Shown: piece after piece, positions 12,723 through 25,130 of the stretch | How positions within the stretch are numbered: the stretch's first letter is position 1 | Layout: each line of letters starts with the position of its first letter | Origin: Rhizophagus irregularis | Taxonomy: Eukaryota > Glomeromycota > Glomeromycetes > Glomerales > Glomeraceae | Direction: 5' to 3' | Length of the DNA stretch: 64,000 nucleotides | NCBI RefSeq assembly: GCF_026210795.1 | Contig: NC_089430.1 | Coordinates: 3,596,001-3,660,000, forward strand | Program-made: the position numbers and the translations under genes | The notes under the pieces: generated by a model | What the model saw: only the letters and a program-made list of their open reading frames with translations | Database searches by the model: none | Told to the model about the DNA's origin: nothing

Positions 12723-14253
12723 TTATGCAGAGGGATTATACACCTTTCTTAATTCATTAATATCAACTTTGATTAAAGTTATTGGACATCGCTCATAATC
12801 TTCAATATAGCTAAAAATACAAGGATAGCAAAAAACATATCCAGACGGAAGTGCTGTCGTATTAGTTAGAAGGTTCGTACAAATTGGACATACATTAGGT
12901 GATTCTGGAAGCGGAATTCCTCGCGGATCAGGCTAATAAATTTAAATAAAAAATTAACGAACCGTTTAAAAGCGAAATATCATTGCGTAAAACAATACCG
13001 CTATAATATCAGGAGGTGGCACATCTACTCTATTTTCAATACCAGGCCGTCTTGCGTATTCGCTCGAATACCACCACTCCAGAAATCTGGAAAAGAATAT
13101 AGACATCTGCAATAAACTTTTGAGAAAGTTTAACAAGTCTGATAAAATTATACTTAAAAAGTTGCGAGTGGCCTGAAGTAATGTTTTTGTTGATAAATTA
13201 TTTCTTGTTGAATTTAATCTTCGTTCAAACTGTTCATATAAATAATTTGTCACATTAAAATACTATAAAACGAGACCATGAACCATATTTACTCACGTAA
13301 TCTTGCGCACTCATTCTCCGGACTTCTATACCCATTAGGCTTAGCCAAGGCGTATAACAACGTGTTTTATCATATAGATATAGAACGTTATATAATAGTA
13401 TTGAACCATGATATAAAGCATTCAACCATGGATAAAGTATCTTGAATAAATTTCGTATGAAACGATGTACGCGCTCTTTACAATTAAGCTATTCAATTTA
13501 TTAAAAAAACAAAACTTTTCTTCAACTCAACTTTAATAAATTAAATCATACGAACTTGTCTCTCATTATGTACTCGAGAAAATGTGCCACCTAGTAATCT
13601 TACACGTGCGTTTTCACTAACTTTTTCATATAAATCGTCAAGTTTTGTTTTTATGTATGGAATTCCAACCTTTTAATTTGAAATTAACAATGTTACGATT
13701 AAATAACAATTTTAAGAACACTGTGGATCGATTAAATTTTTACCAAAAAAAATAAGGATCGCCACATATCAGAATTTCTCAATTTTTGTAAATCAACATC
13801 CGGTGCTGCCTCCGGTAAATCGATTTTTGTATTTATTAATCGAATTCTTTTCAATCCATAAAAGCTCTCAGCAAAAGATGCGTCTAAAAAAATTTGAATA
13901 AAGATTATTAGAAATTGAAAACAACACTTTTAAAATTACATTATCAAATTTTACAATAATTTTTCAAGTATTGTCTTTCTATCAATAACATAGCGACAGC
14001 ATAAAATTCATCAAATCGATTAACTATACGAAGCAAATACCGAGGATATCGTTGAGCATAAACCTATTTATAAGTTTTTAAAAAATTCAGCCATTCTCAT
14101 AAGTTACGATCCTGTAGTAAAACCAATATTTACCGATAAAATATATCTGACAGCTGGTTGAATAAGCGCTCGCAACTTTTCTTGTGCTAATAATTCGAAC
14201 AAAGAGGGCCGATATATATCGGCACCTGAGCTAATATCACTCATAAATTCCAT
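12723..14253 (-). CDS. PEX12: Peroxin-12, peroxisomal RING E3 ligase component
   Basis: Pex12 is one of the three membrane RING peroxins (Pex2, Pex10, Pex12) that form the peroxisomal ubiquitin-ligase channel recycling the import receptor Pex5. The N-terminus has the family signature '[20 protein letters not shown]', followed by the hydrophobic membrane region ('[17 protein letters not shown]', '[20 protein letters not shown]', '[14 protein letters not shown]'). The C-terminal RING-like domain reads 'CPICTNLL', then '[10 protein letters not shown]', then '[10 protein letters not shown]'; as in other Pex12 proteins it lacks a full set of zinc ligands. The stop is at 12723-12725. Two starts are plausible: ATG 14253 or ATG 14244. 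An upstream in-frame ATG at 14289 would add a hydrophobic leader that the family does not have. It is divergent to the WDR89-like gene with about 145 bp between them. Several short introns; not all edges were resolved. Confidence 0.9.
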
Positions 14254-14398
14254 CGTAGGAAGGAATAAAACTGTTAAAATGGCAATCACATTTCGCTTTC
14301 TAGATTTTTATTTCAATAAATTACGATTTTGCCCATTTTTGTTATTGATCTTCACTTAAATAAAAAAATTAACAAACTTTTTTGAAATTTATTAAATC
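14254..14398. promoter_or_regulatory. Divergent promoter between PEX12 and WDR89-like genes
   Basis: The two start codons lie 145 bp apart on opposite strands, so this AT-rich segment must serve both promoters. No specific factor site was recognised. Confidence 0.55.
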
Positions 14399-15754
14399 AT
14401 GAAGTTAGGTTTAATACACGGTTTAATACCAAATATTCAAAAAAAATCAACAATTGATTTTAGTTCTAATCGCTCATATATTTTTGATATAGCGTTAAAT
14501 AATTCATTTTGTGTGGTATCGGGTTCAAACCATGAATTAAACTCATATAATTACAATAATAATTCTCTTATATTTAATGGAAAATTATCTTATCATAATG
14601 ATACTATAACAAATTTGAAAATACACAAGGACCATTTTTTAATGTCAAGTTCAAAGGATGGCCGTATTGCTATTTGGGATCTGAGAACATCGAATCGAGA
14701 CCCTTCACAAATTTTAATGGGTAGGACATTATTTTTAGTTTCCCCGTTTTTTTAAAAACAATTAACATTTACCTCAAATTAGCGAAGAATCGAAAACCTT
14801 TACTTTCATTTGATATCAACATATCTGATACCCTTTTAGCGGCAGGTACCGAACTCGTTGCAAAAGATGCTAGCATTTTATTTTGGTACATACATATATC
14901 AATTTATCTTTTTTAAAAAAATTAAAAATATCCTGTATTAAGCGAGTTTTATCCATTTATTTCCGCAGGGACTTGAGAAATCCGTCATCAGTATACGCTG
15001 AATTTATTGAATCACATAATGATGATATTACGCAAGCTAAATTTCACCCAATAAGTCCAACTCAGCTAATTACAGGTTCAGTTGATGGGTTGATATGTAA
15101 TTTTAATTTAAATAGCTTTAAAGAAGATAAAGATCTGGTTGGCGTAATAAATTCTGGATCATCAATCAATCGAGCCGGATATTTTGGAAATGCCGAATAT
15201 GTTTATTGTCTGACACATAATGAAACATTTAGTTTGTGGGGTGCCCCCGAAGTATGTTCTATGTTTCATGAATATAATAACGAAATATTCTTTATAGTCT
15301 CGGCATTTTCGTTAAATTTGAGATAATTTCCAGGCAGATCTATTATGTGATTTTGGAGATATACGGCAAAATTCCGATCAAAGTCTTGTTCGGATCGATT
15401 ATGCTATCGATTGTCAATTCGATTTATCCACCGGTAGATTATATCTCTTTACCGGATCTAACACGTAAGTTCACGTCTGAATTCTTTCATAAACCTTTAT
15501 TGACTCTTGATTATTCGACTTGTAGCGGAGATATCAGTATGATACACGTAAATGCTAATGAGCTACAATTATGCCAAACTTTTAATGGAGCTCACTCAGA
15601 AATAGTTCGAAGCATCTGTTGGAATCCACAGGTTAGTGAATTTCTTAATAATTAAATTATTGTTTCTTTATTTTTAAAATACTATTTTTCGTTACAGACA
15701 AATATTTTTCTGACGGGCGGCGAGGATTCGAAGCTGTGTTTATGGGGACCATAA
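14399..15754 (+). CDS. WDR89: WD40-repeat protein, WDR89-like
   Basis: This predicted beta-propeller protein of about 380 residues has five or six exons. WD-type units are visible: 'SSSKDGRIAIWDLRT', 'LAAGTELVAKDASILFWDLR', 'PTQLITGSVDGLICNFNL', 'VRSICWNPQ' and the final 'FLTGGEDSKLCLWGP'. The order and the C-terminal 'GGEDSKLCLWGP' match WDR89-type proteins, whose biochemical role is poorly defined. The first intron is removed after 'QILM' to join 'AKNRKPLLSFDI'. The exon that ends near 15,250 ('LWGAPE') joins 'ADLLCDFGDIRQ', and 'FTGSNT' joins 'GDISMIHV', all in frame. The ATG at 14399 is the first in frame. The stop is only 83 bp from the stop of the convergent kinase gene, so the 3' UTRs must overlap or be very short. 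Confidence 0.85.
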
Positions 15755-15837
15755 GTAAGTATTAATATAACTCTATTAAATATGTAAATATTGGTAAATT
15801 TCAAATATTTGATCAACCGGAATGGGTTATATTAAAT

Positions 15838-17665
15838 TTATGTAAGTCCTTGATACATTGAAGACCTTTTCAGAAAAGAATTAATCGTGTGATTTGTGTA
15901 AAAAAGAGTGAATGGAAATAATGGCGCAAGAAATGTATGGCACAAAGCTTCAGTCGGAGAAAGTCTCTTGGAAGAGTCATAATTGAAAATTTCATCAACA
16001 AATTTAATGAAATCCATATTATTAGTATTTAAGGCTTTCGATAGCCTTCTAATTCGCATCGATCGTATTCTATATTGGAAAAAAAAATAAGATTCACATT
16101 TTACCCTCTGATATTTAATCCATGTGACTTACGTTTCTTTGTTCGCTCCTACTGGCCAATCTTTTAATCCATCATCATTTCGGTTTAAATACCAAGCAAA
16201 ATTTTTTGCGTTTTTATATAGCGAACTTGGAAGAGGACCTAATAGTCTTTCCATTTCTTTTATCATTCCGCTTTTTGTATCACTCTGAAAAATAGGATAA
16301 CCAATCCAAATTTCGCATAAAATACACCCTAAAAATAATTTGCATTCAAAGTTTTAGGATTTACAAACAAAATAATGACGAATTACCATACATAACATAC
16401 CGAAAGACCACATATCGATCTCATAACCAAAGGGAAGGCCCAATAAAACCTGAGATAAGAAATGTTCAGAATAAATAAATAAAATTATAAATTTTTAGTC
16501 TTAAAAACGTTTCTTACCTCTGGTGCTCTGTATAAAAGACTCTGAATTTCAAAACTTTCCGCATAATATTTTACATCATCCAGACCAATTGCATTACCGA
16601 AGTCAATCACTCTTAGCTCATAGGAATTCTCTATAACCATGATTTAAATAAAAATATGTCAAATTTTTTTTGAATTATCGAAAAATTTTCCTTATTAATA
16701 TAAAAATTACCCGTAACAAAGAGTATATTTTCTAATTTTAGATCAGTATGTATTACAGCCATATGCTTAATATAAATTAAAGCAGTTAAAAGCTGACAAG
16801 CCACTTTTCTAACAATTTGCAACCGGAATTGTTCATTAATCATATATGGAACTTTTAGTACACCACCTCGATAATATTCAAAAACTAGACAAAAATGTTT
16901 GTCATAGAGGAACGTGTTCAAGAGTTTGCTAATGTGAATGTTTTCATAAATATCGTGTAAATTTAAGTAGCGTAACTTTTTACATTCCTAAAAAAGACAA
17001 TAATAATCGTTTAAATTATTGTGATATCGAATTAATTATCTAAAATAAATTTGAATAGGAATATTAAACCTCGAATCCAACGTGGTTATACTGTGAATCC
17101 ATAATCTTAACTGCCACTAAACTCCCGTTACGATATAGGTCCTCAGCACATACAGTTTTTGAAAATGCGCCTTCACCAACTATTTTAATAACCCGATATC
17201 GACGCGCTAATATTAATTGATTTGCGATTTCTGGATTAAAAGCAATTAGATGTAATATCTAATGAGAAATAGAAAAAATTTATATTTACAATCTTATTTA
17301 CCTGGAATATCATCAAATGTCTCAGAATAATGACGCGACGTACCAGCGTGGCCAGTGTCTTTATTGTTCCAATTATTGGAAGATTTCGGATTTTCGCAGC
17401 TTTGTTGCCAAACGGCAGTTTTTACTTCCTGTAATAAAACGGAATGTGTAGTTTTCCAAGCAAAGGGTGTTTGCTCCTTCAATTCAATCAACTTTCGTTT
17501 TGAAAGTAATTCCTTGTGCAAAAACGAGAGTCCTGCAGTGACTCTTTGTACTATATTAAAATGGGCAATTGTTGGCTTGCAATTATTCGTAAAAAGATTT
17601 CGCACTTCTTCGTTCTTTTTTGTAAAGTCTCGAAAGTCCTTAAATATAGATGCATTATGAAACAT
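15838..17665 (-). CDS. CMGC-group protein kinase (CLK/DYRK-like)
   Basis: This is a Ser/Thr or dual-specificity kinase. The conserved elements appear in order: glycine loop 'GEGAFSKT', 'VAVKIMD' with the ATP-binding lysine, catalytic loop 'HTDLKLENIL', 'VIDFGNA', activation-segment end 'YRAPEVLLGLPFGYEIDMWS', 'GPLPSSLY', and the closing 'SPTEALCHTFLAP'. The HTD in place of HRD is typical of LAMMER/CLK kinases, while 'SLLYRAPEVLLG' is more DYRK-like; the substrate is unknown. The N-terminal exon (17302-17665) encodes about 120 residues of helical, charged sequence with no recognised domain. The ATG at 17665 is used because the open frame upstream (to 17710) has no ATG. Splicing from 17302 to 17230 keeps the frame and gives 'DDIPEIANQ'; the nearer AG would create a stop. 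There are about seven exons, with some edges approximate. Confidence 0.87.
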
Positions 17666-19295
17666 TATTTTATCTGAAAGCGAAACCGACGCGTTAATTC
17701 TGATTACCAAATATGTAACTAATGCTAATTTACTACCCTTGAATATGATTCAATATTATCGTCTCTTTTACAATAGCTTTCTGATCACATGTTTCAGTTA
17801 AACTACCCAACTGTGAACTGGGGATCTCATTTAACGTATACCCGGGAGGACCCTGGATAATTATTTTTTGTGATGCGATAATAATTATAAATTAAAGTAT
17901 TATCAATGAAACTACCCCTCCTAACAGGAAGAAGCAGACCAGTCACTGCAGAAGTCAATACACGAATGGTGATTCATGAAAGACTTAAATAATTTGACCA
18001 ATGTCCACTCTGACCACTCCATTGGAAACGTTAAACTATTTCATAATTCCCGTCTAGAATTTCCCCTTTACTTGAAGATAATAGATAATTTAGATGGAAT
18101 AATTCATTCTTTATTAAAAGTATAATATCACACATAGAATGCTGGCTAAAGTTAGGATAATCATAAATTGGTATATTAATATCATGAAATTTATAATAAA
18201 ATCGGTATAATTAATTACAGGTGGATTTGGTTTAAGAAAGTTTGTTATAAGATTTATTTAAATTATATTAAGTTATAACTATACATATTTTTCTTTCTAA
18301 AAGTTATATGTAAATATTATTAGCTAATACAAAAAGAATTTCTTTACTATTTCTATTATGTCTTACTTCAGAAGCAAAAAAATACTTATATATCCATCAT
18401 CATAATATTTATTAAAACATTTATTAAATATTCATAAATAGCACTTATTGAATACAAAATGTGTTGAAAAAATGCCTATAAGTGTTAAATTAAAGTATTT
18501 AAAAAATGCTTAAAAAATTAAATACTTAATAAATAATAAAATATTGCAATATTTAAGTATTAATTTTTTATTACTTAATAAATGCAAATTTTTAATACTT
18601 ATTAAATACTGCCATTTAGTAAATATAAGACTCTATTTGGTTAAACTTTAAGCTTTACCTGTAAGTTGCAGTCAGATGCATAAAATTTTTCACAAGCACA
18701 ATCAAATATAATATAATTTTTTTTTAAAAAAAAAAATTATCCTCAAAGAAAGAACAATAACCTTTATTAAAAAACACTATAAGTCATCTTTACAAAATAA
18801 ATTCATATTATACCCCTGTTGTGTAATGTGAGATATACTTTATAAGCAATAAACCAGGTTAAATAGGAATTAGTAATTAGTAATATAAAAGCAAATACTA
18901 TCAGAAAATCTAATAAAACTAATTAATCAGAAAAAATAAAACTTTTGAAAGAAATAAATTTCTATTTGTAAAAAATAAATAAAACTATTTATAAAAAACA
19001 AATAAAATCTAAACAAAATCTAAACAAGAAAAGAAATTAATTTCTCAATAAATAAACTGTCAACTTCTTAATATCACATCCTATTCATTAATTTCATATA
19101 TGCTTTATTGATATTAAATACAAACAAATTATCATGAGCTATATCCACCCAGCAAGATGCAATCATCAAAATACAGATAATAAAAGAAAAATAATAGTTG
19201 ATACTATACCAATTAATTTGAACTACAAGATTTTGAGTTTTTTTTTTTCCCTTTTTCTTTCAAAATTAATGAATTTAAGTTCGGGATAAAATTAG
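17666..19295. other. Intergenic DNA with A/T repeats
   Basis: The first part is moderately complex (a 'cccgggaggaccctgg' stretch near 17840) and may include the kinase 5' UTR and promoter. From about 18,400 to 18,620 there is a degenerate repeat of 'aatacttattaaata'-like words. No gene could be supported. Confidence 0.5.
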
Positions 19296-20760
19296 TTATG
19301 TTGTTATTAGATCTATTATAACATTGTTAATAAAGCTCCGAACGGGTCGGTTTGGTTCGGTTTTTTTGCGGTTCGGGTAGAACCGAAAACCGAAATGGAA
19401 CCGAACCGGAACCGTCCGGTTCGGTTCGGTTCTATCCGAAATTAAGAAAAATGCGAAAAAATGAATACACGACCATCCAGTGGTCGTACAAGGACGAGCC
19501 ATAGCTCGTTGGAATCCTCTCATCGAGACGCGTCGAATGGTGGTAAAATCAAGTCTCTAGCATCGATAGATCACGAGATAGCACATGGTGAGTGTTTCTT
19601 AAAAAATTTGCATTAAAAAACGATCCATTGATGCTAGAGACATGAATTTACCACCATTCGACGCATCTCGACGAGACGAATCTAATGAGCTATAATTCGT
19701 CTTTTTACAATCACTGGATGGTCATGTATTCATTTTTTCGCATTTTTTTTTAAATTTTCGAACGTCAAAAATTAAAATTCCGATACAAGTGATTAAACGC
19801 CATCTATTGATTACACAAAGACGAATTTTAGCTCATTGGATTCGTCTCACTGAGACGAGTCGAATGGTGGTAAAATGATGTCACTAGCATCGATAGATCG
19901 TTTTCTAATGCGAATTGTTTAAGAAACACTCACCATGGGCTATCTCACGATCTATCGATGATAGAGACTTGATTTTACCACCATTCGACGCTTCTCGATG
20001 AGAGGATTCCAACGAGCTATGTCTCGTCCTTGTACGATCACTGGATAGTCGTATATTCGTTTTTTTGCATTTTTTCTTAATTTCAGATAGAACCGAACCG
20101 AACCGGACGGTTCCAAGTCCAAAACCGAACCGAGAACTGAACCGAATTTTTTGCCGGTTCCGGATCGGTTTCCGGTTCAAACTGGAACCGTTCGGAGCTT
20201 TAATTGTTAATAATATTTTTTGTTTTCTTATAAACCAAACTATACCACCAGTTATTATTAATTAGTAAACACATCTGATCTTGAGCTTTTTTTCCCACTC
20301 TATAATACTTTGATAAAATGTAATTTTCATTTAATGAATTTTCAGACTGTACTAAATCCAACTCAATTGAAATATCATCAAGTACTACAATTTGATCTTT
20401 CTGTAAATCTGAATAATTGTTCTTTTTTAAAGTTTGTTTATCCTGTTTTAAGTGTTTAACCTGTTGGTGAGAGGATTTGAAATAATGATCCATATTTTCA
20501 GATTCATTTAATTTTTCTTTTTTTCCAATATTTCTAATCTTTTCCCATGCAATAGTAGCATTACATCTTGATATCCAAATTAGTTCTTTAAAGTAAATAA
20601 TAAAGGAGTCCAGAAGTAAAGCCAAGAATAAAATGTTTTTTGTTTCTAAGAATCCAAATGTTTGTTTTGAAATTTTGGAAATATTGGTGTTAATTTTAAC
20701 TTCCAAGACCAATGAGCTAAAATCAATAAATTTTTTGTTGTCATATTGTAAGGGAGCTTA
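19296..20760 (-). pseudogene. Orphan ORF remnant split by a MITE, possibly a LINE ORF2 tail
   Basis: An open frame runs from about 20,755 down to 20,203 without an ATG near its start. It contains 'NKKFIDFSSLVLEV', 'LDSFIIYFKELIWISRC', then 'NATIAWEKIRNI', a charged middle part and 'WWYSLVYKKTKNIINN'. At 20,202 it enters the end of the MITE and meets TAA. On the far side of the MITE the same frame continues from the duplicated 8 bp for nine codons (VIIDLITT, then stop at 19296). Removing the MITE and one target copy therefore restores the old C-terminus. The 'LIWISRCNATIAWEK' block resembles the segment after the reverse transcriptase in LINE ORF2 proteins, but that is only an impression. It is probably a 5'-truncated pseudogene. 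Confidence 0.5.
19331..20202. mobile_element. hAT-type MITE with long TIRs and CCGAACCG repeats
   Basis: This 872-bp element begins TAAAGCTCCGAACGG and ends with its exact reverse complement. The inverted arms extend roughly 270 bp and carry CCGAACCGAACCGG-like repeats. It is flanked by a perfect 8-bp direct repeat ATTGTTAA (19323-19330 and 20203-20210). The 8-bp duplication and the TAAAG terminus (hAT consensus YARNG) support the hAT superfamily. There is no coding capacity. The inner part has four copies, in both orientations, of a block around 'cgaatggtggtaaaat'. It lies inside an older ORF. Confidence 0.88.
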
Positions 20761-21026
20761 CAGATATTACGTAATTATTAAAGGGGAAGGGGAATAACTA
20801 AAATCTTACGTTACATTTAATAAAATATATAATTTATAAATATTATAATTTAATTGGTTATTAAATCTGACAAGAAGGTGAGGAGTAAGTTTATATTAAA
20901 CTGAATATTACGTAATATATGTAACTCCCTAATCCTAGTATCTGGTTTAATTTCTTACTTATAGCTTTAGGTGTGTTTTCTGGTATATTACTTTATTTTT
21001 AAATTATAGGAATTACATCATCTTAC
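20761..21026. other. Short AT-rich spacer
   Basis: This spacer lies between the ORF remnant and the nested transposon block. It is AT-rich with several 'attacgtaatta'-like words; no feature was recognised. Confidence 0.4.
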
Positions 21027-21428
21027 ATTTTACTAGGATCCTGCTTACTTATAAGATAGGTCACCCCCAGGTATACATGGCCTGGTAATTCTATAATTTT
21101 GTATAAATACGTAATTCGTAATCCTGGTAATTAATTACCAGATTTTTCAAAAAATACGTAAATACGTAATTATTTACGTATAACGTAATTAACATAAATA
21201 TTATTGGTTAATTTATAAATAATAATTATATATAAATAATTAATAGAAAATCATGCGAAATTATGTTGATTAACATTTAAATTAATAAAGTATTCTAACT
21301 ATAAATAGTAATCTATTTACTAAATAAAAATACTATAAAAAGTAATCATTCGTTCTTTTTTTTAATATTGAACAAAGAATTTATATTTTTTCACGTTATA
21401 GTATACTTCTTTTAAATCTTCTTAAAAT

Positions 21429-24248
21429 ATGGGTGACAGACGTGATAGTAATGATAATCAAGATGCAATTATTGATCAAAATAAAAAAAAACGTGGTCAT
21501 CCAAAAACTGATATTTGGGATTATTTTAAGGAAGGACCAAGAAATAGAGGTCACTGTACGGCAGAGTGTAATTTTTGTGGCTGGAAACAACAAGTAGGGC
21601 AGCCTATCGAAATGCAAGGACATATTGCTTTAAATTGTTTAAAGGTATCACCTGAAATAAAAGCAATTTTTTTGGAAAAAGTAAAGAATAATAGACAACT
21701 TGCATATAAAAATAAAATTATTAAAGTTGATCACAAATCACAATCAGCCAAAGATAGATGAAAAATTTGATTCAACCAAAATTGATCAAGTTAAAGTTGA
21801 AATGGCAAATCGGGCTATTGTAAAATTTTTTGTTTGCTGCGGCATCCCTTTTCATATAATCGAAAACCCTTTTTTTATTGATCTCCTTCGCATATTATGT
21901 CCTGGGTATAATCTACCATGCAGACAAACTCTTTCAGAAGATATGCTTAATGCAGAAATCTCTCATGTAATTACCGAAATAAATTTTAAATTAAGCCACG
22001 AAAAAAATCTTACATTAGGTAATAATAATTATTTTATAGATTTTACATAATTAAATATTATAATTTAATAATAATTTATTAACAGTTAATTTTAATTTCT
22101 TAATATTTAAAGGAGTAGACGGTTGGACTAGTGCTAGTGGACAATCACTTTACGCATTTATTATTATTACTAGTGAAAGAAAAGAATACGTTCATTCAGT
22201 TTAAAATTTATCAAATTATTCATACACGGGAGATTTTTTAGCAAACAAAATAATTGAAGTAATCGAAAATGTTGGTACTACAAAATTTGCAGGAGTAGTA
22301 TCAAATAATGCATCTACAATGGTCAAGGCAAAAAAACTAGTTAATGATCGATATGGATTTATAATGCCAATTCGATGCATTGCACATCATATAAATCTAT
22401 TAACTAACGATATTTGTAAATTAGAGTTTGCTCAATCAATATTGAAAAAATGTATGAAATTAGTTCATTTTTTCAAAGCATCACATCGGGCAGGTGCAGA
22501 ATTGATAAATGAAATAAAAGAAAATATGGTCAAAGGTGGGAAATTGAAAGGATATTGCCAAACAAGATGGATGACTGCATTTGATTGTGTTTCTTCAGTT
22601 TTAAGATGTGAAGAAGCTCTAAAAAATGTTGGTATTTATTAATTATATTTATTTATTTATTTATTTAATTTATTATAATTAATTTATTTTTAATTTTAGA
22701 TAGCAAATAATAATTCAGATTATTTAAAGAGGACCCCGGATATCTAATATAAAGGTCATAATGGATTTTCTTTTACAAAAACACCCCTTTTTGCTGAAAC
22801 TCAAAAAATCGTTTTTTGTAAATATCTCAGCATCCAGTAATTCAATTTTAATGAACTTTTTTTTATTTTGTAGCCCTCATTTAGCTCTACAATTTAAAAA
22901 AAAGTTCATCAAAATTGGACTACTGGATGCCGAGATATTTACAAAAAACGATTTTTTGAGCCCCTGAAAAATGGGCCAATCTGCCGAAAGTGTGACTTAT
23001 GACCTGTTTTGGAGATATCCGGGGTCCTATTTAAAGCAAAATATTAAAGAAATTATAACAAGACGTTTTTTTATGGATGCTGAAGAATTACAATTAATTC
23101 TTAAGCCAATAAAAGAAGCTATCAAATATCTAGAAATGAAAAATGCAACATTAGCAGATTGTTTCTTACAATTAATAAAATTATCTTATTCAATCAAAAA
23201 TTTATCAGAAACTCATACTACTTTCTGACAACAATGTATTAAAGCATTTAATAAAAGGTGGACACAGTTCGATTTTAGGTTATATATGTTAGCCTATTTA
23301 CTTCACCCATTATACCATGGTATGTATTTGATTAAAATAACTTGACTTTTTATTTTATTTTAATCAATTAATTATTAATTATAAATAGGTAAAGGATTCC
23401 GAAATCAAGTATGCCGAAAAGTAGTTTATTGGGCAATCGAAAATATATGGATAAAAATGGACGGTAGAGAAAATTCCAGTTCCAAATTAATCGGACAAAT
23501 TGCTGCTTTTCGTAACAATCTTCCTCCTTATAATGACGAATTTATTCCTAAATATTATACAGTTGAACATTGGTGGAATTACGTAGAACAAGATGAAGGA
23601 GAAGAAAATTTTATCCAACAACTTGCATTAAAAGTATTTTCAATAACTCCACATAATGCAGGATGCGAGAGAATATTTTCAGTAATGGGCTGGTATATAA
23701 ACAAAAGGAGAACTCGGTAACTATTATTATTTTATTATATTATTGCCATAGTTATTAATTTTTTTTGAATTTTTAAGTAATTCCTTTCAATTAGATTGAG
23801 CGTAAATCATTTACAAAACCTTACGAAACTCCACACATACTATGTTTCAAATGCGAAAACTGAATTAAAGTATACTGCTAAAGATATGAATGCTAAAAAT
23901 GATGAAGAGTTTTATCAATTGGTACGAAATGGTATATATCAAAATATTAATGATGAAATTGAAGAGAAAGAATTTGATGGTGAAGATGAAGATTATGATG
24001 ATACAGAAGACGAACTTGTTGATATAGATGAGTACGAAAAATTTGGCTATAAAAATAATGATAATGTTTTACAAAATGAAAATTATTTTAATTTTGTATC
24101 AAGGGAGTTAGTGGAATTATTAAAACTTCAGGAGCCGCAAGTAATTATTGAACCTGTAAATAGTGATCATATTATTGATCACGGTAACAAAAATTTCGAT
24201 ATAGAAGAATTATTAGACCAACAATTTAATGATGATGATAATGTTTAG
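21429..24248 (+). pseudogene. hAT transposase with BED zinc finger, broken
   Basis: Order of parts: an N-terminal BED finger ('DIWDYFKEG', CNFC, then HIALNC), the hAT region 'IVKFFVCCGIPFHIIENPFF', the first catalytic-type Asp in 'VDGWTSASG', the second in 'VVSNNASTMVKAKKLV' (Asp to Asn here), then 'KGYCQTRWMTA', and the C-terminal dimerisation motif 'PHNAGCERIFSVMGW'. It ends with an acidic tail at 24248. Several introns are likely (for example around 22,020-22,110 and 23,320-23,390). Lesions: a frameshift near 21,740-21,760, TAA at 22202, a 299-bp MITE in an exon at 22730, and TGA at 23226. The Asp-to-Asn change would itself affect catalysis if that alignment is right. It cannot make an active protein. 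Confidence 0.88.
22730..23028. mobile_element. 299-bp MITE nested in the hAT transposase exon
   Basis: The ends are AGGACCCCGGATATC and its inverted copy, flanked by perfect 8-bp repeats ATTTAAAG (22722-22729 and 23029-23036). The interior is a long imperfect palindrome ('cagcatccagtaattcaatt' against 'aattggactactggatgccg'). Removing the element and one target copy restores an open frame through the transposase exon. A decayed relative of the interior is at about 41,520-41,640. The 8-bp duplication suggests hAT-type mobilisation. Confidence 0.9.
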
Positions 24249-24509
24249 ATAGTTTATACTCTATCGTTGTATATTTTGATTTGTTTTATTTCTTTGTATA
24301 TTTTTTTTCAAAATTTTGAATAAAAGCTTTAACAATTTTGCGTTTAACATTATTTTATTTAATTTATTTTTAACGATCTTATATAATTTTCAATGACTTT
24401 ATTTAATTAACAGTTTTTATTTAAGGCTTAACGATACTTTAATAATATTTAAAGATCTAATTCAATAATGTTAACAATCCATTTTAATTACATGAACTAA
24501 AAATTTAGA

Positions 24510-25130
24510 TTGCTGAATATACGCCAATATGAACTACTATGACAGAAGTTCTATTTTCTACAAAAAAAAATAAAAAAAAAGAAACGTTAGTACATTTATT
24601 CAAAGTAAATTCAAAAGAACTCGCCCCTATATACTTACATGTGTCCTAAAATATCTCCAGTAAGCAAAATCTACGAAAAAATAAAAAAATAAACGTTCTT
24701 ACATTTTCTTCAAAGTAAATTTCAAAAGAACCCACCCTCATACACTTACACGTGTCTTAGAAAGCAAAATCTTCAAAAAAAATTAAAAAAAAGAAACGTT
24801 AATACGTTTCTTCTAAGTAAATTTGAAAGAACTCGCCCTCATACACTTATATGTGTCCTAAAATATCTCTAGTAAGCAAAATCTACGAAAAAATAAAAAA
24901 AATAAACGTTCTTACGTTTTCTTCAAAGTGAATTTCAAAAGAATTCACTCTCATATACTTACACGTGTCTTAGAAAGCAAAATCTACAAAAAAAATTAAA
25001 AAAAAGAAACATTAGTACGTTTCTTCAAAATAAAATTCAAAGAACCCACTACGCTTACCCACATTCTAGAAGGTTCCTGGAAACTGAAACTTACAATAAA
25101 ATGAAAAAATGTTAATATATTTTAAAGAAA
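24510..25130 (-). repeat. Tandem exon-like units, minus orientation, in hAT tail
   Basis: About five units of 115-125 bp. On the minus strand each has a T-rich tract ending in GTAG or similar, a short exon-like core ('ATTTTGCTTACTGGAG' or a variant), then a donor-like GTAAGT and a hairpin around 'ACGTACTAACGT' or decayed forms. GTTAGTA (reverse of TACTAAC) is at 24586-24592. The splice-like signals are clear by eye; transcription is unproven. Confidence 0.65.

Noticed and set aside
17232-17301. Kinase intron acceptor at the nearer CATTAG
   Set aside because: Using it brings a TAA in frame within a few codons; the AG just before AAATCGC keeps the frame into the glycine loop.
17666-17710. Upstream extension of the kinase N-terminus
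   Set aside because: The frame is open, but it begins with TTG and has no ATG; the ATG at 17665 is preferred.
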